Assembly (NCBI RefSeq): GCF_009870125.1
Contig: NC_046683.1
Coordinates: 48,189,869 to 48,253,868, forward strand
Direction of reading: 5' to 3'
Length of the DNA stretch: 64,000 bases
DNA from: Drosophila pseudoobscura
Lineage: Eukaryota > Arthropoda > Insecta > Diptera > Drosophilidae
The notes below the pieces were generated by a model, which was not told the origin of the DNA, did not search any database, and was given only the letters and a program-made list of their open reading frames with translations. Both the position numbers and the translations under genes were made by a program. Positions 27,601 to 39,800 of this stretch are shown here, piece after piece (position 1 is the stretch's first letter; every line of letters starts with the position of its first letter).

Positions 27601-28183
27601 TCACTGAATGGTTAAATAAGGTAGGATTCGAGCTGACATTCAGGATTTTGAGGGATATACTTTGGATAAACATAGATAAGGTATATAAAATTAGACTGAT
27701 TTACTAAAAAAATTCGTACCTTTGACTTTCTTTGAACAATTTCCATGAATTGTAAATCTTTTAGTGGGGCATTGATTCCCGCTAACGAAACAAATTCGAA
27801 AAATATGCCCATTCCAAAAAAACTAAATCCTTTTCAAATGGAAAAGTTGAAGAGATATTTAAAATGATAGCATTTTAACTTTGGCTCGATGTGTCTTCAG
27901 GTACAGTCACCGTACCGCCACCAATAAAATATTATAGGACAGGTCATACAACTCTCTTTTTAACATATAAATTGTTTTTGAGTTTGTAAAAAATATTTTG
28001 GGGGTATATTGCAAATTCCAAGTATGGGTATGGTGTGTATAGCTAACAATTTTCCAAACTCTTTTTGAGACCCTTCCAGTCTTCGAAAGGTATCACGTGA
28101 TATCTCGTATCTCGTTTTAGGAATGTAAACTGCAGAAATAAAACAAAAATTTAATAGATTTGCATTCCTTTACTTTGTTTTAC
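24700..28183. other. Upstream region of sens, no gene seen
   Basis: Non-coding as far as I can see. It has TG-rich simple repeats (24900-24945, 25035-25055), CTG-rich runs (25110-25160, 25300-25335, 26570-26600), a short AGAGT repeat at 26343-26358 and an AT-rich part at 25680-26400. ORFs on CTG repeats are artefacts. It would be the natural place for sens enhancers. Confidence 0.55.
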
Positions 28184-29268
28184 ATACGCAGTTCATTGAA
28201 ATAGTTGTGCTGGGAGTAAGTACATCATTTTAATATTTAAATATTAAAAAAGATGAAAAAATAAAAAAAATTTGTAAAATATAGAAGCAATCATCACGTT
28301 TGCCTTAGGCATTGATTATTTTGATAAACAAGGTTCTTGGAAACTTCGTTAATTTTATTTTTAGTGGGCAGAGGAACATATTGCTAGATCGAGAAGAGAA
28401 ATCAATTCAAAACATATACCAAGATTGGGAATAGTTGGATGAAATGCCAGCAATGAATACCGATACCAATCGAGATCGTGAGCGTAAATCGACTGTCTTA
28501 GAGGATAGACATACATACATATGTAGGTATTGTGCAGTCAAGATCAAGCCTTTAGCCGTTAATAGTTACCCAGGAAGGTAGCCAAAACGGTGGCGAAACA
28601 TAATGCGGTCAGACGAGAGCGAAGGAGTTTGATTTGGTGCCAAGCCCAGCACACAACCGAAGTTCCACCAAGCTACATTATGGTATGGACATGTTTTTCA
28701 TATATATATTGGTGTAAGTCCTATTCACATGATTCAGGACAAGAGTACACTGCTACCATATGCTAGTGGGTAAATGCCATTGAAGCTGACATTTCTATAA
28801 GATATCCAAGATGATCCAAAACACACCAGTAAACGCGCCAAGGCCCGGTTTGCCTTTAAGAAGATCGACGTAGTGCTATGGCCAGCGCAGTCTCCAGATC
28901 TACATCCAATCTAAAACTTGTGGGGAGATGTTAGAAGAATTGTAGACAGAGCAAATCCTTCAAGTGAAGCTCATTCTCATTTTGGCAAGTGGTTCAAGAA
29001 GCATGGGCGTTGCCAGGATCCCATTAATTGCACGACACGCCGGTGCCAGCCTGCATTGAATTAAAAAAGGATTCTCAACTAAATATTGAGCCCTGATAAA
29101 CCTAATGAACATATGTATGCATAATGAAGATTAGTTGAAGTTTCGTTAGTTTTTTTTCCAATTTAAAGCAGCTCCATTCATGTGTTTTATAAGAAGAAGA
29201 GATACGACTCGAAGAGAGTGTTGAAAGTGTTGGGGTACGGCACTACTATTTCATTGAACACAATTGTA
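28184..29268 (+). mobile_element. Degenerate Tc1/mariner-like transposon
   Basis: Between about 28560 and 29070 the plus strand, read across several frames, shows scattered Tc1-family transposase peptides in order: PIHMIQ-like, DDPKHTSKRAKA, KKIDVVLWPAQSPDLHP, then NLWGDVRRIV. It has stops and frame changes, so it is a pseudogene. Candidate terminal inverted repeats are GTTCATTGAAATAGTTGTGC from 28191 and, on the other strand from 29259, GTTCAATGAAATAGTAGTGC (18 of 20 match). TA dinucleotides lie just outside. At about 1.1 kb it is shorter than a full element of about 1.6 kb, so the 5' part of the coding region is lost. Confidence 0.75.
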
Positions 29269-29269
29269 T

Positions 29270-32200
29270 AAATCAGTAATCAGTAAGAATGTACACTAGA
29301 TCTCCAGAGAATTCGCAAAACTAGCCCACGTTCCAGAGGTTTCCCTACTTGGAGTACAGCAGAAATCCTTCGGACTTTTTTGTTCTTGTTCAGCCTCTTC
29401 CCACTCGAACCCATCCAAGCCCCTGCCCGATCTCAACTGATTTATCGGACTATCTGCCGACATCATGGCAAAGCACCGAGAGACCATTTAAGCATCTTCC
29501 TATTTGTCTCACAGTGGGTGCTAGGCAGGCCTGTTCCAGGCCCAACTGGAACATTCCTTCCAACAAATCAGACGGAAATCTGTAATAAATGTATTACTAT
29601 GTGGCCGGGCCATGTGGATTATAATTGTCTGGGCCACAAATGGGGGCCAAAACGATGCCAACTGCGAGGCGACAGCCAGCAGCCGGTGCTGGCTACTGGT
29701 TATGAGCACGACCAGGAGGAGCGCCTGGGCTGCTGCTGTGCGGAGGTGGAGGTGGAGCTGGAGCTGAAGCTGGAGTGCCAGTGCTCCTCCCGGGCGGGGA
29801 GACGTCGTCGGTTCATATCGTGCAGATTGTTGGCAATTATTAAAATGATAATTGCACAAATCTGGCTATCAATTGACGACCATCGAAGACCTTAGGCCAA
29901 CAAACAGCAACCAAAACGAGCGAAAGCCGCGGCACAGGAACAACACAGAGCGGGCTCTGGCCCAAACGCATGCGCAGCCATCCAGCCAGCGGGTTCCCAA
30001 CTGCAACTCCAACTCCAACTCCGACTCCAGACCAGACCAGGCCCAGCTTTTTCTTGGCCTGGCTCTCTTATCATGCGGCGTTGGCGCGCTGTGCAGCTTT
30101 TCGCCAACGTTGACAATTTGGTATTAATTTAAGACAACAGCAGCGACTACCACAGCGGCTGCTGCGCTACAGACCTGGCTCAGACCCAGCCGGGGCCAAC
30201 CAGCCGACCGGCCAACCGGCCAACAGACAGTTGGCCACTTGGGCTGCCGCAGCAAGAGCAGAAGCAAACGAAACAAAAGACGGACATTTACATGCTGCCA
30301 ACGAGGCTAACAATGAAATCTGCGTAGTTTGTTTAGGCCCACAGAATAGGCGGTGGGAGAGCGGAGAGTAGGCCAGGTCAGTCAGACGGATAGTGTGGCC
30401 AGGTGGCAGTACAATTTAGGAGCAAATAATTGAGATAAACTTAAGTTTCTTATGATTGAAAGGTACTACAATCATTTTTGTAGGCACAAAAATTTCTGTA
30501 AATTTGCTCTACATCCTTTACATCCTGGTGTAAATCAGAGCTGCAGTGTGTTATATGTGAAGTCCTCACTCCTATGCTATGAAAGCACATCAACGCAAAG
30601 ACTTGGTCACACTGGGCAGGCTCGCTCTGCTTTGTTTTCCGTTTGCCAAGTTGCTGCTTGCCAAAGTTGTGTCCCTCCATTGCGTCTGCGCACAATTATA
30701 AAACAAAATTGATAAAATTATTGTGCCTGCTGCTGCTGGTCGTTGCTGGCTCTCTCTTCTGGCCGGAGGAGCCACGATGGGCGATTAGCCCAAAGCCAAA
30801 AGGTTGCAGTGTGCGCCAACTGACCAACCAAATTGTTTGGCTGTCCGGACTACAGAGCTTCCCCTGGAAGGGAAAGGCAAGGAATAGCCCCCTTTCGCAT
30901 GATGAAAATCAGCGACTATGCAACCGGAATGAGGCGAATCTATGGTAATATGCCCCGGACTGGGGCTGGGGCCAGTTCTAGTCCCAGCAGCGGCTAGGTG
31001 GCTAAATGAAATTTATTTCAATTTCATTTGATATTAATTGCAAATGGCCTTAAGATTGAATTCCAATGGGCTACCTTATTTGGTGACGGAGTGGAGGCCT
31101 TACAAATCGGGCCAGCGACTTCTCACTCGAAGACTCGACCCCTTGGCTATGTTCGGGGCTTGTTAGGATTGTGTTTTGGGCTGTGCCCTGGCCCGGCCCC
31201 GGCCCCGGCCCCTGCCACAGCTGGCTCCCTGCAAAGACTGGCGCCACGACAACAATTTTGGGCTACAAATAAGGCACCGACTTGGGGTCTCGCCCGCACA
31301 AATCTCTGACAGTTGAACGCCGTTTGTCGTTTGTCGTAATTAGCAGCAAAATGGTTAACTAACCTTTTCATCTCCCCTGCAGTCCCCTGCCCTGCCCTGC
31401 CGCTGTTCGAAACTATTTTGACCATTTTTGGAAGCGCTGTGCGAAAGTTCAAGAGGAGCAGAGAAGGAAGAGTTGGGACAGTAGGGACAGTGGGGAATAT
31501 ATGTAGTAGGGACAGGAACTTTCGAAATGGCAACCCACACGCTGACACAATTAAGCCAAACACATGTCGTCTCTGGCGGAGATAAGCCATTTATTAACTT
31601 TTCACAAGACCTCCAAATGATGCCATAATCTCCGCTTACGGTTAGACATATGAGAGGGAAGCCGAGCTATCTGCAGGCCAAAAGATGCACAAAGATAGAA
31701 TGGGAGAAGAATCTGCCAAAGGTAGTGCAGAAGATTCAATACTCTACTGGAAGGCAAGGAAGGGGATGAGATAGATGATTGTTGGATGATTTTAAAGAAA
31801 GTATTGATGGGAAATATGTCATATTCTTCCCCTGAAAATCAAACTCAAACTAAGATCTTTCCTCTTTCAAAGGCTTAAATATTGGCGATGGTTTTCTGTG
31901 TCTTGAGAAGTCCCTGATCTTTCTTCAGTTCTTTGGTTTTGAGCTTACTTTAGGGAACTCCTCTGGAGAAACTCTCTTGGATATTTGCCATGACTTAGTT
32001 GTAATACCCTCATTGGGGACATTAATTTACTGCTCCAACTGCGGCGGCTACTGTTCCGCTTGGGGGACCGGGACCTCCAACGAGCGCCGCTTGACAAGAA
32101 GCCAGGCAGCCAACAAAGCCAAAGGAAACTGGCTAAACCTAAAGCTGGGGCTGAGGCTGGGGCTGAAGCCCAGCCAACAATTGAACTGCAATAAAACAAT

Positions 32201-35200
32201 TTACCCAAAATAGCGTTCGGCCCAAGAGCAATCTGCTGGTTAGCCCAGCATCAGCATCAGGCTGGGACTCTGGACTGCTACTGGGACTGTGACTGTGACT
32301 AGGACTTGGACTTGGGCCTGGACCTGGACTGGGCTCTCTGTGCAACATTTATCATTGAAATGTGGCGTGCGGCTTCTACGCAGCCGATCCGGTGACGCTT
32401 TGCGGCACCAAAACGAGCCCGAAACTCTTTTGACTTTGGCGGTTCGGTTCGGTTCGGTTGCTTTGCATATGCAGTGCGGACTAGTGCCCGTGTCCGTGCC
32501 CGTGCCCCTCTATCCCCACAACACCACATATCCACATCTCCATGGGAGGACGGGAGCAAGGCGATAAACTAGCCCTGGCCAGTCAGTCGCGTAAGTCAAG
32601 CAGTCGAATGCCCATAGAAAAATCAATTCGTTGAACTGAACAGATTTCTCTTTATCTGCGCTATTCCACCCGACTGCTGCCTTCCTGTCTTGGCCGTCTT
32701 GCCCGTCTTGGCCGTCTCAGCCGTCTTGGCTCTCCTGCTGGACAATTGGCCTGCCCGGGAGTCTAATTTGCATATGTTGTGGTAGCTGCGACAAAGGCTC
32801 TCATAATTGCTTGATTTAGCGTCCCATTCATGCTGGCAGCCAAGACGTGGACGGACGCGGCGCCAGTCGCATCTCCGCCTCGTTTTTGCCTGCTGGCTGC
32901 TCCCTAGTGTAAATTGTCATCCAACTTTTGCTACGTGTGGAGCTCTGGACTGTGGTTGTGGCGGCTGGCTGCTGGCTACTGGCTACTGGCTGTGGTTCTG
33001 GCTGTGGTTCCTCTATGCGCGGGTGTCTCTCGGATGTGTGTCCCCGTTGTGTGTCGTGTAAATTGCCAAGCAATTCATAAATGTCAACGCGTCTTGTATG
33101 AGAGATGGACACCGACTCCTCGTGGCGGGGGCAGGGCGGCGTAGGGTAGATTTATGTGTTTACCTATGGAGTGTGCGGCAATAATTAGACGAGGTTCAAG
33201 GGGGACAACGCCAGACACGAGATACAGGTACCAACTTCTGACATAACAGCAAAGAGTACTCCAAAGCAGTGCTTCAAATGGGAGTTTGATCTTGGACACT
33301 ATTTCTGCTCTTACATTGGATGGAAACCATTGATCCTGTAAAGGGCAAACGCAAAAAAAATAAACCACTCATGTGTTTTACTCTTTCAGTTATAATAATA
33401 TTAATTCTTATCCTTATTCCTCTCTCGTTTCTCCTGGAATGCTCCCCGTTACTGATCCCTGGTCTCTGCTTTTTCCCATTGAGCACTATTTTTAAGGAGG
33501 CTATCCCTTCGTCCCATCCTGTTGATATCGGACTGTCCTCGTCTCAGCGTCTGATCAAAATATTTGCATAACCAAAAGCCTGAATTACAGTTTAAGCAAA
33601 AACCTCAACCAAAAAGAAAAAAAAAAAATATACAAATTCTAAAGGTGAAGGAGGCAGCATTCAAAAGCCAGAGCCAGAGACAGAGTTCGGGGCTGCGTCA
33701 TGTGTTGGTCAAGCAGCGCTGAGAGACACACCGAAAACAGGAACCCAACAACGACGACAGCCGGCACGCGCCCCGAACCGAACCCCCGATCGGAAAGGGC
33801 CAGGTACAAGGAAGGCCAAAAAGAAACAGGAAAAAAAAAGACCAACAGCCAGAGCCAGAGCCAGAGTCGGAGTCAAAGCCAGAGCAAAGGGCGAAAACAA
33901 AAGGATCTGGAAAAGCAGAACAACCAAAAAAATATGCAACTGTTGAGCGATCGCACGGGTGAATAACCCAGAAAGAGTGAGAGAGAGAGGGGGGGGAGCC
34001 TCTCTGGAGAATCTCACTCTAGGCCGGGCCCGAAAGTGAAGCTTAGTTTATAATTTTGGCAGGAAGAAAGCTGCTGCTCTGTTGAAGTTTGAAGATTTTA
34101 TCGTATCTAATATCTGGGCCTGGTTCTCGATCAAATTACAGTTCCGGTCAAGATTGAGCATTTGGTTCCGCTTTTGTGTGTTCGGGGATGCGGATGAGGA
34201 TGAGAATGGTGCTGTTGATGAAGATGAGGTTGGGGATGGGGATGGGGATGGGAAGGGGGGGATTCTGGCAGCCTAACCGTTAACCTTTGGTTAATGATTT
34301 GCTTGCTGCCTTTGGTTGCTGGCCTGCCTGCGCTTCAAGTGCAACATATGGCATTCTGAGCCCCCCCCACTCTCTGCCGTTCCCTTGCTGTGGCTTCAGC
34401 ACAACTGACGCAGGATACGCAGGATCCCATCGCCTCTACCTACGAGCGCAGCTCGGAGTTTTCGTGTCGGCCGGCCGGCCGGCTTACTTCCTATCCTGCA
34501 CACGGACCTGGCAATCCTCATTGCTCCACGAATACTCGTATGTAAAAAGATCAATCAAATATTGGGTTCCTTCCCTTCGTTGAGTTGCCCTCACCCCTGT
34601 GTCCGCCTAGGAGGGATTGTATCTAGATGCCCACTTGACTCCTGCATTTTTTACCGCGATACCATAGGTGCCTGTGCCCAGGGTATGTTGGGGTATGATG
34701 ATTCGCATACCCAGCAAGTCAAGGTCGAGAAAGTGTGATTTCTAGATGGAAAATTAGAAGCTGTTCTACTGGCTGGAATCGATTACCGGGATAGAAGTTG
34801 TGTTCTTTTCGTCAGAGAGCTCTCTGGCCTGGCTTACAGGTCCTCAATGAGTCGTGGTCTTTCTGAGGCGACTCCTTGTATTTTTTCTACCACATTTTTT
34901 TGTTTTTTTTTTTCCTGACTTGCAACGCCGTCGCCGCAGTTGCTGCTGCTGCCGGTGCCGGTGCTACTGCCGCTGCCGCTGCTGCTGTGCACCTGCTCCA
35001 GGGGCATAGGACGCGCGTCTTTTGACCGCAATCGTTGCCAGAGAGCTCAGAGCAGAAAAAAATAAAACCAAATACCGCTCTTACTTACAAGCGAACAGAA
35101 GGCAGGCCTAAATCGTTGACCAAGTCGCTTAACCGTTAAGCTTGGCGCGCTTACATAGGGGAGAGAATCCGAAGATCCCCAGAGACCCCTCTCCTCTCCT

Positions 35201-35855
35201 CGGGCTGGCTGGGTAAGGCAAGGGCAGAGCTGATCCTGCCAAGCGTGTGCCATGGCAGCAAAACCGCAGCCCGCTTTACACAAATCCCAATGTTTAAGCC
35301 AAAGCCAATCCGAATCAGACTCGAGCTCGAACTCGAACTCGGGGCTCGGATCGCTTCGTCCTGGCCCAAAACCACTTTCGTTTATTTTAATTTGCCTTGC
35401 GGTCGTCGTCAACCCAGGGAGGCATGGTGGCAGGGGGGCAGGGAGGCAGAGCCTGCTGCAATCTGACAAGAGCCTGCTGCATTTAATAACTGTTTTCGTT
35501 TTTGCCGCCGCTCGTTTTTATTACTCGTATCTCCCCTCCCACTCGCCCCCTCTTAGCATGTAATGTGTGTGTGTGTGTGTGTGTGTGTGCTGGCCCCCGA
35601 GTGCTCACGACCTGGCCTGGACCTGGCCCAGGTCCCGTTCTCGTTTTTTCTGCCGCTTCTGCTGCCGCTGCTTGTGGTGCACCGTGCACGTGCCACTTTT
35701 TGCAGCTTGCCCCATGATGGGGCCATCAGTCGATCGACTGCTTATCGCACCAAACAACGCGTCTCGGACTTAATTAATTTTTATTTATGCTAACGAGCCC
35801 TTGACTTTTAGTTAAATCAGAGTCTAGGCTGCCAGGATAGGGTCCTCGTCCTCCA
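29270..35855. other. Gene-free stretch between the Tc1 relic and TTC36
   Basis: No supported gene. It holds repeated CTGGCT/CTCCAACT-type simple sequence, a GGGGAT run at 34231-34253, a GT microsatellite at 35564-35588 and a TGGTCACACTG match to the M1BP core-promoter motif at 30602 with no convincing gene beside it. ORFs here are short or repeat-driven. Confidence 0.5.
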
Positions 35856-36750
35856 CTACTGCAGCTGATCGAAGGCCTTCCGCAGCATTTGGTTGCAGAG
35901 CGCCGCGAACGGATTGATTTCCACGAGCTGGCAACGACAGAATGGAAATCAGTTAATACATAGACGGGGCATTCTTCAGTGATCATTCATACCTGCTCCC
36001 TTGCAAATTTACTTCCCAGTTGTGCGGCTGCCTCGAAGTCGGATCGTGCCGCATCCAGATTATCCAATTTTCTGTATAGAACTCCTCGCTGGCAATGGGC
36101 ATGGCACTTGGTGCGGCTCTGTTGATCGCTGGCCATTTCCAAAGCCTTGTTAAGGTCATCAAGCGCCTCTGAAAATAACCAAATTTTTTAGAAATCGATC
36201 GTTAGCGTTGTGAGAAGTGGCAAGGGCTGCGGCTCTACCTTTCTAACAGGTACTCGGTCAAAATGAGTATAGGAGTATATTAGATTAGTGGTGAAAATGG
36301 ATGTATGTGGATGCAAATTCTGAACCAGATCGTATCATTATTACAGCCAGAATGAAGAAAACAATTTCATTTTCTCTCGCTCTGTTTCTCCCTAACACAC
36401 ACGTTTCATACGTTGGCTTGGCATATCGCAAAAAGGGAGCGCCTAGATCTCAAAGACTATAAAAGCTAGAGTAACCAAATTTGGTATCCACACTCCTGTG
36501 ATATCGAACCTGCACAAGTGTATTTTAAAAATTCGCCTCACCCACTTCCGCCCGCGCAATGGACGAAAATGTGTGGCATCCACAAATCTCAGAGCCTATT
36601 AAAGCTAGAGCAACGAAAATTGTTATCCACACTGTTAGATCTCACTGTTACATGTGTATTTCAAAATTTCGCCCCCTTCCGCAACCACAAAGAACAAAAA
36701 TCCGTGGCACCTACAATATTAAATATATTATAAATTATAATTATAATTAT

Positions 36751-36788
<38 letters not shown>

Positions 36789-36819
36789 AAAAATCAAGAT
36801 TAACTATTATTATAATTGT

Positions 36820-36852
<33 letters not shown>

Positions 36853-39800
36853 ACAATTATAATAATAGTTAATCTTGAATAACTGTTATTATAATTGTTA
36901 TTCTTGATTTTTATTCAATAACTATTATTATAATTGTTATTCTTGATTTTTATTGAATAACTGTTATTATAATTGTTATTCTTGATTTTTATTCCATAAC
37001 TATTATTATAATTGTTATTCTTGATTTTTATTGAATAACTCTTATTATAATTGTTATTCTTGATTTTTATTGAATAACTGTTATTATAATTGTTATTCTT
37101 GATTTTTATTCAATAACTATTATTATAATTGTTTTTCTTGATTTTTATTGAATAACTGTTATTATAATTGTTATTCTTGATTTTTATTCCATAACTATTA
37201 TTATAATTGTTATTCTTGATTTTTATTCCATAACTATTATTATAATTGTTATTCTTGATTTTTATTGAATAACTGTTATTAAAATTGTTATTCTTGATTT
37301 TTATTCAATAACTATTATTATAATTGTTTTTCTTGATTTTTATTGAATAACTGTTATTATAATTGTTATTCTTGATTTTTATTCCATAACTATTATTATA
37401 ATTGTTATTCTTGATTTTTATTCCATAACTATTATTATAATTGTTATTCTTGATTTTTATTGAATAACTGTTATTATAATTGTTATTCTTGATTTTTATT
37501 GAATAACTGTTATTATAATTGTTATTCTTGATTTTTATTGAATAACTATTATTATAATTGTTATTCTTGATTTTTATTCAATAACTGTTATTATAATTGT
37601 TATTCTTGATTTTTATTCCATAACTATTATTATAATTGTTATTCTTGATTTTTATTGAATAACTATTATTATAATTGTTATTCTTGATTTTTATTCCATA
37701 ACTATTATTATAAATGTTATTCTTGATTTTTATTGAATAACTATTATTATAATTGTTATTCTTGATTTTTATTGAATAACTGTTATTATAATTGTTATTC
37801 TTGATTTTTATTGAATAACTATTATTATAATTGTTATTCTTGATTTTTATTCAATAACTGTTATTATAATTGTTATTCTTGATTTTTATTCCATAACTAT
37901 TATTATAATTGTTATTCTTGATTTTTATTGAATAACTATTATTATAATTGTTATTCTTGATTTTTATTCCATAACTATTATTATAATTGTTATTCTTGAT
38001 TTTTATTGAATAACTGTTATTATAATTGTTATTCTTGATTTTTATTCAATAACTGTTATTATAATTGTTATTCTTGATTTTTATTGAATAACTATTATTA
38101 TAATTGTTATTCTTGATTTTTATTGAATAACTATTATTATAATTGTTATTCTTGATTTTTATTGAATAACTATTATTATAATTGTTATTCTTGATTTTTA
38201 TTGAATAACTGTTATTATAATTGTTATTCTTGATTTTTATTCCATAACTATTATTATAATTGTTATTCTTGATTTTTATTGAATAACTGTTATTCTAATT
38301 GTTATTCTTGATTTTTATTCCATAACTATTATTATAATTGTTATTCTTGATTTTTATTGAATAACTATTATTATAATTGTTATTCTTGATTTTTATTGAA
38401 TAACTATTATTATAATTGTTATTCTTGATTTTTATTCCATAACTATTATTATAATTGTTATTCTTGATTTTTATTCAATAACTATTATTATAATTGTTAT
38501 TCTTGATTTTTATTCAATAACTGTTATTATAATTGTTATTCTTGATTTTTATTCCATAACTATTATTATAATTGTTATTCTTGATTTTTATTGAATAACT
38601 ATTATTATAATTGTTATTCTTGATTTTTATTCAATAACTGTTATTATAATTGTTATTCTTGATTTTTATTCCATAACTATTATTATAATTGTTATTCTTG
38701 ATTTTTATTCAATAACTGTTATTATAATTGTTATTCTTGATTTTTATTCCATAACTATTATTATAATTGTTATTCTTGATTTTTATTGAATAACTGTTAT
38801 TATAATTGTTATTCTTGATTTTTATTCCATAACTATTATTATAATTGTTATTCTTGATTTTTATTGAATAACTGTTATTCTAATTGTTATTCTTGATTTT
38901 TATTGAATAACTATTATTATAATTGTTATTCTTGATTTTTATTGAATAACTATTATTATAATTGTTATTCTTGATTTTTATTCAATAACTGTTATTATAA
39001 TTGTTATTCTTGATTTTTATTCCATAACTATTATTATAATTGTTATTCTTGATTTTTATTGAATAACTATTATTATAATTGTTATTCTTGATTTTTATTC
39101 CATAACTATTATTATAATTGTTATTCTTGATTTTTATTGTATAACTATTATTATAATTGTTATTCTTGATTTTTATTGAATAACTGTTATTATAATTGTT
39201 ATTCTTGATTTTTATTCCATAACTATTATTATAATTGTTATTCTTGATTTTTATTGAATAACTGTTATTATAATTGTTATTCTTGATTTTTATTGAATAA
39301 CTGTTATTATAATTGTTATTCTTGATTTTTATTGAATAACTATTATTATAATTGTTATTCTTGATTTTTATTGAATAACTGTTATTATAATTGTTATTCT
39401 TGATTTTTATTCAATAACTGTTATTATAATTGTTATTCTTGATTTTTATTGAATAACTATTATTATAATTGTTATTCTTGATTTTTATTGAATAACTGTT
39501 ATTATAATTGTTATTCTTGATTTTTATTCAATAACTGTTATTATAATTGTTATTCTTGATTTTTATTCCATAACTATTATTATAATTGTTATTCTTGATT
39601 TTTATTGAATAACTATTATTATAATTGTTATTCTTGATTTTTATTGAATAACTATTATTATAATTGTTATTCTTGATTTTTATTCCATAACTATTATTAT
39701 AATTGTTATTCTTGATTTTTATTGAATAACTATTATTATAATTGTTATTCTTGATTTTTATTCAATAACTGTTATTATAATTGTTATTCTTGATTTTTAT

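Noticed and set aside
30602-30612. M1BP-type core promoter motif TGGTCACACTG
   Set aside because: Perfect match but no ORF or splice sites beside it; one 11-bp motif in 64 kb is weak evidence.
31147-31590. 147-codon minus-strand ORF
   Set aside because: No promoter, start context or domain; the Ala/Gly/Pro part comes from a CCCCGG repeat.
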